64,000 bases of DNA from Staphylococcus marylandisciuri. GTDB lineage: Bacteria; Bacillota; Bacilli; Staphylococcales; Staphylococcaceae. The position numbers were made by a program, and so were the translations under genes. Each line of letters begins with the position of its first letter. Position 1 is the first letter of the stretch. This document shows positions 1-9,042 of this stretch, in pieces. Below the pieces are notes generated by a model. The model searched no databases, was not told the origin of the DNA, and saw nothing but the letters and a program-made list of their open reading frames with translations. Where the stretch lies: assembly GCF_025519785.1 (NCBI RefSeq), contig NZ_JAOPKZ010000008.1, positions 55,392-119,391 of the forward strand, read 5' to 3'.

Positions 1-925
1 AACTTAATGCGTCAGTGATAGGCGGAACGACTTGTTTCTTACGAGATACAACGCCAGGTAAGAAAGCTGTTCCATTTTCTAATTTGACGTTAAAGGCTTC
101 ACCGACTTTATCTTTATCGGCGCCAGTAACTAACAGTTTAGAATCACTATTAATGATATCAGTCACTAGCAATACAAATACGTCGTATTGTTCGTCGGCG
201 CTGACTTTATTCATTTCATTCTCTAACTCTTCTTTTCTTTCAAACACTTCATCTATATCCACAGTGTTAACTTGAGCAATACGTGTCACATGATTCCCCA
301 TATTAAATGATTTTGCATCTAAATCAATGAGCTCAGCTGCTGATTTATCAGAAGTAGAAGCGCCAGCTTTTAACATTTCTAGACCGTATGTTTCGAGATC
401 AACATTAGCTATTGACTTTAAGTCTTCAGCTGCGTTACGGTCTTCACTTGTGCAAGTTGGAGATTTAAAGAGTAAACTGTCAGAAATAATACCTGAAATC
501 ATCAAGCCAGCAATCGCTGGTTTGATTTCAAAGCCTCGCTCTTTATACATTTTATAAAGAATAGTGGCCGTACAACCGACTGGTTCTGCTCGATAGTATA
601 GAGGCGCTGCAGTTTCGAAGTTAGCGATACGATGGTGGTCAATCACATATTTAATCGTTGCATCTTCTATAGAATCAGCGCTTTGTTGAAACTCATTGTG
701 ATCGACTAAGATAACATCTTGATCTTCAAGACGATCAGTTAAAAGTTCAGGTGCTTCGACGTTAAATTGATCTAATGCATATTGAGTTTCAGGACTAATT
801 TCTCCAAGGCGATAAGCCTTCGCCTCGTTGTTGCCAGTTTGTTTTTCGAAATCCTCCATTATAATTGCAGATGAAATAGCATCTGTATCTGGATTTTTAT
901 GACCAAAAATATACGTTTTTGCCAT
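1..925 (-). CDS. ppaC: Manganese-dependent inorganic pyrophosphatase, C-terminal end cut by window
   Basis: Family II pyrophosphatase that hydrolyses PPi to phosphate in the cytoplasm and so drives biosynthetic reactions. The start ATG is at 925 with a good ribosome site (AAGGAGAA) upstream. The product begins MAKTYIFGHKNPDTDAISSA, which holds the DHH-type metal motifs (HKNPDTD near residues 9-15). It continues with VDHNEFQQS and the VIDHHRI motif near residue 100. About 308 codons are present; staphylococcal PpaC has about 309 residues, so only the last codon or two and the stop lie outside. It follows the pncA-like gene with a 52-base gap and may share its transcript. Identification is by motifs and remembered similarity to the S. 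aureus protein. Confidence 0.95.
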   Translation of the reverse strand, partial: MAKTYIFGHKNPDTDAISSAIIMEDFEKQTGNNEAKAYRLGEISPETQYALDQFNVEAPELLTDRLEDQDVILVDHNEFQQSADSIEDATIKYVIDHHRIANFETAAPLYYRAEPVGCTATILYKMYKERGFEIKPAIAGLMISGIISDSLLFKSPTCTSEDRNAAEDLKSIANVDLETYGLEMLKAGASTSDKSAAELIDLDAKSFNMGNHVTRIAQVNTVDIDEVFERKEELENEMNKVSADEQYDVFVLLVTDIINSDSKLLVTGADKDKVGEAFNVKLENGTAFLPGVVSRKKQVVPPITDALS

Positions 926-977
926 TTGTCGATTCTCCTTCTTACATGGTTTGCTATTATTCTAGCACGACTATTGC

Positions 978-1535
978 TTATTGTTCTACTGCTGCACCCA
1001 AGGAATTTCTAAAATGATTTAACGCCCATTGGTGTCCATTCTCATCAAATGAAGCGACTCCTCTTTTAGGAATCGTTAAATTGTAATTTAGATTATAAGC
1101 AGAAACGGCCGTGTGTAATACGCAAATATCTGTACATACGCCTACAATTTCAATATCTTTAATATTACGCTCTCGCAACATTAAATCAAGAGGTGTGCCG
1201 CTAAAAGAATCATAGCGTGTTTTGTCTAGAAAGTGTACAAAGTCATTGTATTGAATGCGTTGATAAATATCATTAACTCGCCCGTAGAGTTCACGACCAG
1301 AAGTTCCTATTATATTGTGTGGTGGAAATAGGTCATTCTCTGGATGAGCAGTATCTTCTTCGTAATGTAAATCCATAGTAAAGAATATGTCATCTTGGCT
1401 ATTATTATATTCTTCTATGCGATTAACTATAAATTGTTCTATTTCACGTCCTGGTTTACCACAAGTTAGTGCGCCATCTGGAGCTACAAAGTCGTTAGAA
1501 TAATCTACAATAATGAGTGCACGATTATTATTCAT
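978..1535 (-). CDS. Isochorismatase-family cysteine hydrolase, probable nicotinamidase
   Basis: A 185-residue cysteine hydrolase of the isochorismatase/nicotinamidase family. The probable catalytic triad is visible: Asp11 (IIVDYSNDF), Lys105 (FLDKTRYDSF) and Cys138 (GVCTDICV). Likely metal ligands are Asp55, His57 and His64 in MDLHYEEDTAH. A nicotinamidase turns nicotinamide into nicotinate, the substrate of PncB encoded about 4 kb away, so an NAD-salvage role is reasonable but inferred. Other amidase substrates in this family cannot be excluded. Start ATG at 1535, preceded on the minus strand by a G-rich ribosome site. Transcribed toward ppaC. Upstream lies a repeat-filled gap shared with the divergent beta-helix gene. 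Confidence 0.85.
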   Translation of the reverse strand: MNNNRALIIVDYSNDFVAPDGALTCGKPGREIEQFIVNRIEEYNNSQDDIFFTMDLHYEEDTAHPENDLFPPHNIIGTSGRELYGRVNDIYQRIQYNDFVHFLDKTRYDSFSGTPLDLMLRERNIKDIEIVGVCTDICVLHTAVSAYNLNYNLTIPKRGVASFDENGHQWALNHFRNSLGAAVEQ

Positions 1536-1669
1536 GTTACATCCCCCCCTAGAACTCTAGTTCAAAGTATAATGTTTTGTTCATAGAATAACCTATTTCA
1601 TGCGTTTTGGCTAATTTATGATAATTAAGGTTGAGATGAAGTACTAGTTAGAACATAAAGCGCTAAATA

Positions 1670-1787
1670 GGGAGGGGGACAGAAATCTAATTTGAATAAA
1701 AAGATTTCGTAGTCTCGCCCCGGCAAGGATGACTAGAATTGAAAAAAGCTTGATACAAGCGCGTTTTCAAATCACTCATCTACTGCC
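1670..1787 (+). repeat. Family A intergenic repeat, copy 1 (long form)
   Basis: Reference description of the family. The long form is about 118 bp. Hairpin 1 pairs GCGGGAC with GTCCCGC and GAAATCT with AGATTTC around an AT-rich loop. Hairpin 2 is a stack of four nested stems: GGCA/TGCC, GATGACT/AGTCATC, TTGAAAA/TTTTCAA and GCTTG/CAAGC. All copies lie between genes and none encodes a protein. This copy has small changes (GGGAGGGGGAC and GTCTCGC), which weaken hairpin 1. It is followed directly by copy 2. Confidence 0.9.
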
Positions 1788-1800
1788 AAGATGCTAAAAG

Positions 1801-1919
1801 GGGGAGCGGGACAGAAATCTAATTTAAATAGAAAGATTTCGTAGTCCCGCCCCGGCAAGGATGGCTAGAATTGAAAAAAGCTTGATACAAGCGCATTTTC
1901 AAATCAGTCATCTACTGCC
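1801..1919 (+). repeat. Family A repeat, copy 2 (long form)
   Basis: Complete long form in tandem with copy 1. In hairpin 2 the stem base A is replaced by G (GATGGCT opposite AGTCATC), giving a G-U pair, so the fold is kept. It is followed after 11 bases by the TGGGA hairpin. Confidence 0.9.
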
Positions 1920-1930
1920 GAGATGTTGAA

Positions 1931-1994
1931 GAGGCTGGGATTTATGTCCCAGCCTCTTTCTCTCTAGTCAAAGACTTTTATGTCCCAGCTTCTA
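1931..1994 (+). repeat. TGGGA hairpin unit following family A copy 2
   Basis: GAGGCTGGGA pairs with TCCCAGCCTC across a short TTATG loop (1931-1956), followed by a T/C-rich run. A second TTATGTCCCAGC half sits at 1979-1990. The same unit follows many other long family A copies in this window. Confidence 0.8.
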
Positions 1995-2063
1995 AATAGG
2001 GTTAGTGATTTAGAAAAACGGTTATAAGATATTGATTGAAAGAAGTGAAAGGAGAGATACGCA

Positions 2064-3149
2064 GTGTTCATTAATGTTAAAACTTTTGGTGTAAAAGGGG
2101 AAAATAAATTTTTCGATACTTTAGGTATGCAAAGAGCTCTTAACTATGCCAAAAAACATCCTGGAACTCGACTTTACGTACCTGACGGTGTTTACCATAT
2201 AGCTAAAGCGCTAGTTATTTATGGGAATACAACTTTACAGCTCTCTAAAAATGCAGTCTTAGAGCGACATGGTAAAGATGCGTTACTGAAAAATGGACAA
2301 CCTTATAAGTTCTATCATGGATATGAAGGTAATAGTCATATTTATATTTCTGGTGGAACGTTTGATATGAATGGGGAGGATTATCCATATAACAATACAG
2401 CATTGTGTATCGGACATGCTCGAGACATCCAAATAAAAAATGTAACTTTCAAAGATATTGTGGGCGGCCATGCTATCGATGCGTGTGGTATTGATGGATT
2501 ACACCTAAGTCATTGTAACTTTAAAGGCTTTCTAGATTACGAAGACAGCAGGTGGTTTTCAGAAGCGGTTCAATTGGATATTCAAGTACCGGGAGCCTTT
2601 CCTAAATTTAGCACTTGGGATGGCACTATAACTAAAAATGTCGTAATTGAACATTGTTACTTTGGAAACTCAGAGACACCAGGTATGAAACCTTGGAATA
2701 GAGCGATAGGTTCGCATGCAAGTCGCTATGATAAGTTTTATGAGAACATACACATTCGGCATAATTATTTTGATCAGATTCAAGCTTATGCAATCACCTT
2801 ATTAAAAAATAAAAATACTTACCTTCACCATAATTATTTTCATGAGTGCTGTGGAGGTATACGTTACTTAGGAGTAGATAGAGGTAAGAATTCAGCTGAT
2901 ATGAAGGGTCAAGTCCAAAGCGTGCAAGCAGGAGAAAATTTAAACATTTGGAAAAATGTATTCATCGGTAAGATGGATAATCCGGCCATTCTCATTAAAA
3001 GTTATGAAGGAGTTCCTCATAATCAAGTGCTCATTGCAGAGAATCAGTTTGAAAATATTCATCAACAGCGTTTATATTTGAAAGATATCTCTAACTTAAC
3101 GCTTAAATGTCCAAACAATCTTTCTGTAAAGCAAGTAAATACTCAATAA
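2064..3149 (+). CDS. Right-handed beta-helix protein (pectate-lyase-like)
   Basis: A 361-residue protein with the layout of the pectate lyase / glycoside hydrolase 28-like beta-helix superfamily. The N-terminal segment NVKTFGVKGENKFFDTLGMQ resembles the VKDFGAKGDG...DT.A motif of that group. Short repeated turns follow, such as HIYISGGTFD, DIQIKNVTF and GLHLSHCNFKG (residues 90-165), then NVVIEHCYFGN and NIHIRHNYFDQ. There is no signal peptide or membrane segment, so export is not evident. The substrate is unknown: polysaccharide cleavage and a structural role are both possible. GTG start at 2064, chosen for the AAAGGAGA ribosome site 8 bases upstream. Flanked upstream by repeats and convergent with pheA. 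I do not recall it at this locus in S. aureus, so it looks like an accessory gene. Confidence 0.75.
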   Translation: MFINVKTFGVKGENKFFDTLGMQRALNYAKKHPGTRLYVPDGVYHIAKALVIYGNTTLQLSKNAVLERHGKDALLKNGQPYKFYHGYEGNSHIYISGGTFDMNGEDYPYNNTALCIGHARDIQIKNVTFKDIVGGHAIDACGIDGLHLSHCNFKGFLDYEDSRWFSEAVQLDIQVPGAFPKFSTWDGTITKNVVIEHCYFGNSETPGMKPWNRAIGSHASRYDKFYENIHIRHNYFDQIQAYAITLLKNKNTYLHHNYFHECCGGIRYLGVDRGKNSADMKGQVQSVQAGENLNIWKNVFIGKMDNPAILIKSYEGVPHNQVLIAENQFENIHQQRLYLKDISNLTLKCPNNLSVKQVNTQ

Positions 3150-3156
3150 TATAAAG

Positions 3157-3206
3157 ACTGCTTTATCTTGCTTATTTACAATAGTAAAAGTATTTGATAA
3201 AGCAGT
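3157..3206. terminator. Bidirectional terminator between beta-helix gene and pheA
   Basis: ACTGCTTTATC at 3157-3167 pairs with GATAAAGCAGT at 3196-3206, followed by a T-rich stretch on the plus strand and an A/T-rich one on the other. It lies in the 65-base gap between convergent genes. Confidence 0.75.
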
Positions 3207-3214
3207 TAAACTTT

Positions 3215-4018
3215 TTAGTTCAGTTGATTAAATCTACCAATTAATTCTATATTATAATTTAGTGTTTCTAGGATGTTAATTACTTTGTCAATTTGATGTT
3301 GGTCAATCATTTCTGCCTGCACGAAGAAGCGATACATTCCCAGTTGTGTTTTTAATGGTCTTGATTCTATCCACGATAGATTGATATTGAGCATGGAAAA
3401 GGTGTTAAGTATATTAGCTAAGGTTCCTGGTTGGTCGATTTGAGGTGTGATAAGCATCATTGTCTGTGTACCTTCTTTGTTATTAACTAATTCGTCTTTA
3501 ATTACTAGAAAACGCGTAATATTGTGAGGGTAATCTTGTATGTTGTCATAAAGTGATCGGTAACCTAAAGGCTCACCACTTCCTGAAGGAGCGATAACAC
3601 CAACATCATGGCTGATAAATTTAAAACCCGCAACAGTGCTATCTACATACTCATAATTTAACTTGTGTTGGTGGATAAAGTTTTGCGTTTGACTGATAGC
3701 TGGAGCAATTGAGTACACTTTCGTGATTTCTGATAGATCACTATCTTGTAGACCATACAAATTAAAAGTAATATCTAACCGCAACTCTCCAATTGCGTAG
3801 ACATTGTTTAGTGCTAGCGCATCAGCGACCACATTGATCGTACCTTCGATGGAATTCTCAATAGGAACTATACCTAAGCTCCCATCTTCTGTGGTTACTG
3901 ACTGAATAACCTCGAATAGGTTTTTTTGCGGAACTAAGGTTGCCTGGTTATGAGTTATGTAGCGTTGTGCTGCTTGATGGGAGAATGTACCCTTAGGTCC
4001 TAAATAATACAAATTCAT
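3215..4018 (-). CDS. pheA: Prephenate dehydratase
   Basis: Converts prephenate to phenylpyruvate, the committed step to phenylalanine. The 267-residue protein has an N-terminal catalytic domain (GPKGTFSHQAA at the start, PIENSIEGT near residue 54, and the conserved NITRFLVI catalytic Thr-Arg-Phe motif). A C-terminal ACT domain includes GTLANILNTF and the ESRPLK segment typical of phenylalanine binding, so feedback inhibition is expected. It starts 93 bases after the stop of nos on the same strand and probably shares its transcript, as is reported for S. aureus nos-pdt. Confidence 0.95.
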   Translation of the reverse strand: MNLYYLGPKGTFSHQAAQRYITHNQATLVPQKNLFEVIQSVTTEDGSLGIVPIENSIEGTINVVADALALNNVYAIGELRLDITFNLYGLQDSDLSEITKVYSIAPAISQTQNFIHQHKLNYEYVDSTVAGFKFISHDVGVIAPSGSGEPLGYRSLYDNIQDYPHNITRFLVIKDELVNNKEGTQTMMLITPQIDQPGTLANILNTFSMLNINLSWIESRPLKTQLGMYRFFVQAEMIDQHQIDKVINILETLNYNIELIGRFNQLN

Positions 4019-4111
4019 AATTTAATCCCCTTTGTTATCAGTTGATAAGTTGTTATATTTTAAACTACTAAACCATATGTTGGACTTTATATCAAGGGGA
4101 AGATGATACGT

Positions 4112-5176
4112 TTAATGAAACGGGCAACCTCGACTCTCTTTCTTCTTATAATAAAAATTGGGATCTTTCATTGCATGTTTATAACCGTGATGGTAATTCG
4201 ACGTGAGTGTAGGTGATAGCGGCGGAGCCAACCAGGACCATTTACCAGTCACTTCACGGTTATGTTTAGCTTCAGTTCGTTCAAACGTCTCAAATTGCTT
4301 GGCAGCAGTTAAATGATCTACCATCGATACCTTATTAGCTTTAAAAGAGTGGTATACAGCGTAATTAAGTTCTACAAGCGCCCGGTCTTTATTGAAAGTA
4401 TTGTTCTTCAGACTATTGAAGTTAAACGCTTGGGCTACTAAAGGTAATAAATTGTAACGATAGCTATCAGTGAAGTTGCGTACAGCTATCTCTGTCACCA
4501 TATACCAACCGTTAAAGGGGGCGGTAGGGTAAGTGATACCACCTATCTGCAGATCCATGTTTGAAATTATAGGTACTGCATACCATTTTAGTCCTAATTG
4601 AGCTAATTTGGGATAGTTTGGATGCGCAATCGGAACTTCTTTGATTAGATCGCTCGGGTAATTGTAATATTTAATAGTATCTCCTGGCATTTGATAAATA
4701 AGTGGTAAGATATCAAAATCACTATGCTTACCTTGCCATCCTAGATGTTGAGCTAGTTGGGTTACTCTTTTTTCCATAGGGTCTCCACAGTCTTCATAAC
4801 CGGTGTATCTAATAAGTTGATTGTTATAAATACGAGGAGGATGGGAGGGATGATAGATAGTGATGTAGGGTTTAACGTTACCATCATTGGTAGCTTCCTT
4901 AATGTGCGATTCGATGGAAGAGAGGAATTGCGTGTCGCTTGAAATATCTCGTGCATCTACAACATTAAGAGATCTCCAATGTGCTCGCCCGATACATCTA
5001 TTTGAATTTCTCCACGCTAATTTGGCGCCAAATGTTAACTCATCTTGAGTATGGGTATACGTGCCTGTAGCGTCAATTTCTCTTTTAATATGAGTTAAAC
5101 GTTCTTCCATCTCTGCTTTATTTAAATCACATTCAATATACATCCGCTCTATAAAAGCTTTTGCCTCTTTATACAT
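4112..5176 (-). CDS. nos: Bacterial nitric oxide synthase oxygenase
   Basis: Makes nitric oxide from arginine using a heme-thiolate centre and a reduced pterin. It is the oxygenase domain alone, 354 residues, and needs a separate reductase. The heme-ligand motif [10 protein letters not shown] is present with the axial Cys61. Other conserved segments include [22 protein letters not shown] and the pterin-side [10 protein letters not shown]. The end [12 protein letters not shown] resembles known staphylococcal NOS. ATG at 5176 preceded by GAGGTG. It heads the minus-strand pair nos-pheA and is divergent from pncB. Confidence 0.96.
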   Translation of the reverse strand: MYKEAKAFIERMYIECDLNKAEMEERLTHIKREIDATGTYTHTQDELTFGAKLAWRNSNRCIGRAHWRSLNVVDARDISSDTQFLSSIESHIKEATNDGNVKPYITIYHPSHPPRIYNNQLIRYTGYEDCGDPMEKRVTQLAQHLGWQGKHSDFDILPLIYQMPGDTIKYYNYPSDLIKEVPIAHPNYPKLAQLGLKWYAVPIISNMDLQIGGITYPTAPFNGWYMVTEIAVRNFTDSYRYNLLPLVAQAFNFNSLKNNTFNKDRALVELNYAVYHSFKANKVSMVDHLTAAKQFETFERTEAKHNREVTGKWSWLAPPLSPTLTSNYHHGYKHAMKDPNFYYKKKESRGCPFH

Positions 5177-5465
5177 CTCAACACCTCACGCATTATTATA
5201 CATCGATATATAATATTTTAATCGGCAATAATATACTCTTCAATGAAATTTCACTTTTAATTAAAAATTCTAAATTATTGAAGCTTAAAAGACGACTTAG
5301 AGAGTATGATAAAATGAGTGACGAAGTTAAAATGATAAACATCAGAAGACAGCTATAATAAATAAGTTGCTGAATATCGATTATCTAGGCGTAGCTTATA
5401 TAAGTTAACTGAATCTTGATGTAACATTTGTTAAACTGGTGGAAAAGGCGATTGGAGCGATAAGA

Positions 5466-6947
5466 GTGGTTGAATTCAAAGATGATACACTGACTTTACA
5501 TAATGATTTATATCAAATTAATATGGCTGAAACTTATTGGAATGACGGTATCCACGAACGTAATGCGGTCTTTGATTTATATTTCAGAAAGATGCCATTT
5601 GACAGTGGTTATGCAGTTTTTAATGGATTGACTAGAGTTATAGATTTCATCCAAAACTTTCATTTTTCTGAAGAAGATTTAAAGTATTTGAAAAAGATTG
5701 GTTATAAAGATGATTTTTTAAATTATTTACAGGATCTGACTTTTACAGGAAATATACGTGCTATGCGTGAGGGCGAGCTGTGTTTTGGTAATGAGCCGTT
5801 GATTAGAGTAGAGGCTCCATTGATTCAAGCACAGTTAATAGAAACGATGTTATTAAACATCGTAAACTTTCAAACCCTGATTACTACAAAAGCGAGCCGT
5901 ATTAGACGAGCAGCTAATGAAGACACGTTGATGGAGTTTGGCACTAGACGTGCCCAAGAAGCTGATGCAGCTATATGGGGTGCGCGTGCAGCTTTTATAG
6001 GCGGGTTTGATGCTACGAGCAATGTGAGAGCAGGTAAGATATTCGACTTACCGGTTTCTGGTACCCATGCCCATGCAATGGTACAAACGTATGGTGAGGA
6101 GGATATTGCTTTTAGAAAATACGCTGAACGCCATAAAGATTGTGTCTTTCTAGTAGATACCTTTCATACTTTAAAATCTGGCGTACCCAATGCGATCAAA
6201 GTAGCTAAAGAGTTGGGAGATTCAATTAATTTTATAGGTATACGTTTAGATTCTGGCGATATTGCTTATTTATCTAAAGAGGCCCGCAAGATGTTAGACG
6301 AAGCTGGATTTACTGATGCTAGTATTGTTGCCTCAAATGACCTTGATGAAAGTACGATAACGAGCCTGAAGTCACAAGGGGCAAGAGTCGATGCTTGGGG
6401 TGTAGGTACTAAATTGATTACAGGATATGATCAGCCAGCATTAGGCGCGGTTTACAAACTAGTAGCTGTCGAAGATGACCAAGGAAATTACGTCGACCGT
6501 ATTAAGTTATCTAATAATGCAGAAAAAGTAACTACGCCAGGTAAGAAGAATGTTTACCGAATAATAAATAAAAAGACGAATAAAGCAGAAGGAGATTATA
6601 TTACATTATCATATGAAGATCCTTATAAAGAATCTCCACTAAAATTATTCCATCCGGTTCACACGTATAAGATGAAGTTTATTAAATCGTTTATCGCGAA
6701 AGATCTTCACGAAGATATTTTTATTGATGGTAAACTAGTATACGATATTCCAGATGTGCAAGATTCTAAAGACTACCTTAAAGAAAACTTATCATTGTTG
6801 TGGGAAGAGAATAAACGCTTGCTTAACCCTCAAGAGTATCCTGTTGATTTAAGTGCGGATTGCTGGCATAACAAACATGAACGTATCTATGAAGTCACAG
6901 AACACGTTAAGCAAATGGAGGAAGAATTGGAGGGAGAGTATGAGTGA
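5466..6947 (+). CDS. pncB: Nicotinate phosphoribosyltransferase
   Basis: Joins nicotinate to PRPP, giving nicotinate mononucleotide, the entry step of the Preiss-Handler NAD route. The 493-residue product has [15 protein letters not shown] at the N terminus, [19 protein letters not shown], and [14 protein letters not shown] with the histidine region that becomes phosphorylated (about residues 199-210). A GTG at 5439 is in frame but lacks a ribosome site. The GTG at 5466 has GGAG 8 bases upstream and aligns with the start of staphylococcal homologues, so I chose it. The last 8 bases overlap nadE, indicating translational coupling. The 289 bases from nos hold no clear gene. Confidence 0.95.
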   Translation: MVEFKDDTLTLHNDLYQINMAETYWNDGIHERNAVFDLYFRKMPFDSGYAVFNGLTRVIDFIQNFHFSEEDLKYLKKIGYKDDFLNYLQDLTFTGNIRAMREGELCFGNEPLIRVEAPLIQAQLIETMLLNIVNFQTLITTKASRIRRAANEDTLMEFGTRRAQEADAAIWGARAAFIGGFDATSNVRAGKIFDLPVSGTHAHAMVQTYGEEDIAFRKYAERHKDCVFLVDTFHTLKSGVPNAIKVAKELGDSINFIGIRLDSGDIAYLSKEARKMLDEAGFTDASIVASNDLDESTITSLKSQGARVDAWGVGTKLITGYDQPALGAVYKLVAVEDDQGNYVDRIKLSNNAEKVTTPGKKNVYRIINKKTNKAEGDYITLSYEDPYKESPLKLFHPVHTYKMKFIKSFIAKDLHEDIFIDGKLVYDIPDVQDSKDYLKENLSLLWEENKRLLNPQEYPVDLSADCWHNKHERIYEVTEHVKQMEEELEGEYE

Positions 6948-7761
6948 TCTACAAAGCATTATCGTAAATGAGATGAAAGTTAAACCTGAAATCAACCCCC
7001 AAGAGGAAGCGGAAGAGATCATCCGATTTATTAAAAATTATGTTCAATCTCATAGCTTTATCAAAACACTAGTACTTGGAATATCTGGAGGTCAAGATTC
7101 AACCTTAGCAGGCAAATTGTGCCAAATCGCTGTAGAACAATTGAGAAATGAGAACCGAGAATGTGAATTTGTAGCGGTCAAATTACCTTATGGTAAACAA
7201 CAAGATGCCGATGAAGTTGAAGATGCACTGCAATTTATTCAACCCGATCACATTTATACGGTCAATATTAAGCCAGCGGTAGATCAAAGTGTGAGCTCCC
7301 TGAAAGAAGCAGGTATAAACTTAACCGATTTTCAACGTGGTAATGAAAAAGCAAGAGAGCGCATGAAAGTTCAATTTTCAATAGCATCAAACCAATCAGG
7401 TATAGTTGTCGGAACTGATCATTCGGCTGAAAATGTAACAGGTTTTTTCACAAAATATGGTGATGGTGCAGCTGATATTGCACCTCTGTTCGGCTTAGAT
7501 AAGCGACAAGGAAAGCAACTTTTAATTTATCTTAACGCTCCCCAACATTTATATGAAAAAGTACCTACAGCAGACTTAGAGGATGATAAACCTCAATTAC
7601 CTGATGAAGAAGCATTAGGGGTAACCTATAAGGATATTGATGATTACTTAGAGGGGAAACAAGTTCCTAGTGAGGCTAAATCAATTATTGAAACACATTA
7701 TGTAACCAATGCTCATAAACGTGAACTGGCTTACACACGTTATACGTGGCCCAAGAATTAA
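6940..7761 (+). CDS. nadE: NH3-dependent NAD synthetase
   Basis: Last step of NAD synthesis: amidates deamido-NAD with ammonia and ATP. 273 residues, the usual length for the ammonia-dependent type without a glutaminase domain. The PP-loop SGGQDST is at residues 49-55, and [20 protein letters not shown] and [13 protein letters not shown] are typical. Start ATG 6940 lies within the pncB end and has GGAGGGAG upstream; a longer in-frame upstream opening inside pncB has no support. With pncB it forms a two-gene NAD unit. Confidence 0.96.
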   Translation: MSDLQSIIVNEMKVKPEINPQEEAEEIIRFIKNYVQSHSFIKTLVLGISGGQDSTLAGKLCQIAVEQLRNENRECEFVAVKLPYGKQQDADEVEDALQFIQPDHIYTVNIKPAVDQSVSSLKEAGINLTDFQRGNEKARERMKVQFSIASNQSGIVVGTDHSAENVTGFFTKYGDGAADIAPLFGLDKRQGKQLLIYLNAPQHLYEKVPTADLEDDKPQLPDEEALGVTYKDIDDYLEGKQVPSEAKSIIETHYVTNAHKRELAYTRYTWPKN

Positions 7762-7854
7762 TTCACTTAACTTTAGTAATTCTTAGTGACAGTTTTTCTT
7801 TCACCTGGTAAAATAACCTAAATTATTTACAGAGGTAGAAAGGAAAATGCATAG

Positions 7855-8454
7855 ATGTCATTAATTATGTCCAATCCATGGCTGATGATATTAGCCATAT
7901 TTGTCATTAATGTAGCCTACGTTACATGTTTAACGATGAGGACCATCTTAACACTCAAAGGCTACCGGTATATGGCAGCGTTAGTTAGTTTCCTAGAAGT
8001 ACTTGTATATGTGGTCGGCTTAGGTTTGGTAATGTCTAGTTTAGATCAAATACAAAATATCATAGCATACGCTTTAGGTTTTTCAGTAGGTATTATAGTG
8101 GGTATGAAAATAGAAGAAAAGTTAGCTTTAGGTTACACTGTCATCAATGTAACTTCAGCAGAACATGAGTTAGATTTGCCTAGACAGCTACGCGATCTAG
8201 GGTATGGCGTCACACATTATACAGCTTACGGTAGAGATGGTGCACGTATTGTAATGCAAATACTTACTCCAAGAAAGTTTGAAACAAAATTAATCGAGAC
8301 AGTTAAACAAATTGATGTCAAAGCATTTGTAATAGCTTATGAACCGCGCACTATTCACGGTGGTTTCTGGGCTCGAGGTGTGCGTAGTAGAAAGATTAAA
8401 CAATATGATACGGGTGAAGTGGAAAGTATTTATGAAGAAACAACAAAAATTTAA
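7855..8454 (+). CDS. UPF0316 membrane protein (DUF2179 domain)
   Basis: A 199-residue protein with about three N-terminal membrane segments (residues 8-80, ending [15 protein letters not shown]) and a soluble C-terminal DUF2179-type domain (about 90-180, [20 protein letters not shown]). The function of this family is not established; DUF2179 domains may bind nucleotides or other small ligands. ATG at 7855 has AGAAAGGA upstream and fits the N terminus of homologues. Its end overlaps the NETI gene by 23 bases, so the two are surely co-translated. Confidence 0.85.
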   Translation: MSLIMSNPWLMILAIFVINVAYVTCLTMRTILTLKGYRYMAALVSFLEVLVYVVGLGLVMSSLDQIQNIIAYALGFSVGIIVGMKIEEKLALGYTVINVTSAEHELDLPRQLRDLGYGVTHYTAYGRDGARIVMQILTPRKFETKLIETVKQIDVKAFVIAYEPRTIHGGFWARGVRSRKIKQYDTGEVESIYEETTKI

Positions 8455-8620
8455 AGTTAATCAAGGCGAGACCATAAAAGAATGTTTAGAACGGATGCGA
8501 GAAGCGGGTTATATGCCAGTGAAACGCTTTGAAAAACCCGTTTATCAAGAGCAAAAAGATGGCAGTATTAATGTGTTACGACAAGATATTGAATTTATAG
8601 GCAAACGTATAGAAGATTAA
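8432..8620 (+). CDS. NETI-motif small protein
   Basis: 62 residues, beginning [20 protein letters not shown], the region that gives the NETI family its name (here QGETI). Then [19 protein letters not shown], rich in charge. The function is unknown. The start is placed at ATG 8432, inside the previous gene, because GTGGAAAG lies just upstream and homologues have about this length. An upstream in-frame opening (8339) is only the shadow of the UPF0316 gene. Confidence 0.8.
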   Translation: MKKQQKFKVNQGETIKECLERMREAGYMPVKRFEKPVYQEQKDGSINVLRQDIEFIGKRIED

Positions 8621-8653
8621 ATGTTAATTGAGTTAGGTTATATATTAAGGTGG

Positions 8654-8691
8654 TCGGAAATTTCTATTTTAACAGTAGGAATTTCCGCTTC
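8654..8691 (+). terminator. Terminator after the NETI gene
   Basis: GGAAATTTCTA pairs with TAGGAATTTCC (11 base pairs, one G-U) across a loop of about 8 bases, followed by a weak CTTCTT tract. It closes the UPF0316-NETI unit. Confidence 0.6.
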
Positions 8692-8718
8692 TTAATATTT
8701 AACTTCGTTTAAGCTTAA

Positions 8719-8846
8719 GGAGGATCGAAACAAAAGCGTTTAGGAGCTGAGCGAATCGGAACATGGGAGCGTTTCTGTTGACAATCCCGCTTTTAATAGT
8801 CCGTTAATCGGTTGTCATGAGTACAGAAACTTTATGTCTCAACCTC
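8719..8846 (+). repeat. Family B intergenic repeat, copy 1
   Basis: Diffuse repeat beginning GGATCGAAACAAAAGCGTTTAG and ending with GTTAATCGGTTG, then ACTTTATGTCTCAACCTC. The same blocks recur near 28372, 33857, 41475 and 62796 in either orientation. No coding potential. Confidence 0.7.
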
Positions 8847-9042
8847 GATGAGTGAGATACTTAAATCAAAGACATTATTTATTAAGATTACAGGAAATTT
8901 ATTTTTTAGAAAGCCTTATACATTTGATGGGATTTTTGGTAGACTGTAAATGAAGAGGCAAAAAACGAACTTTTTTGTTGTTTTGCTACAGATTATACAT
9001 ATTTAAATGCTAATCTAAAATATTAAGATAGGAGTTAATTCG

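Larger units (their letters stand above)
1536..2063. other. Repeat-filled intergenic region between divergent genes
   Basis: This 528-base gap between the divergently transcribed pncA-like and beta-helix genes holds two tandem family A repeats (1670-1787 and 1801-1919), then a TGGGA hairpin and its relic (1931-1994). Promoters for both genes must lie at its edges. I see no convincing promoter consensus and no gene. Confidence 0.8.
8621..9042. other. Intergenic region upstream of purB
   Basis: Contains the terminator at 8654-8691, a family B repeat (8719-8846), and an AT-rich purB leader. AAAACGAACTTTT at 8962-8974 resembles one PurR box (core CGAAC flanked by A/T), but I cannot find the expected second box clearly. 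PurR control of purB is therefore only a suggestion. Confidence 0.5.

Noticed and set aside
1670..1919. Tandem repeats as a CRISPR array
   Set aside because: Only two units, each about 118 bp with internal hairpins; no short direct repeats with unique spacers and no cas genes.
3157..5176. T-box or other riboswitch for pheA
   Set aside because: No T-box sequence or large leader precedes nos or pheA; the nos-pheA gap is 93 bases without strong structure.
5161..5358. 65-codon open frame between nos and pncB
   Set aside because: It begins inside nos on the other strand, has no ribosome site, and its product has no recognisable feature.
6853..6939. Longer N terminus for NadE starting inside pncB
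   Set aside because: It would extend the family length by 29 residues and lacks a ribosome site, while ATG 6940 has one.
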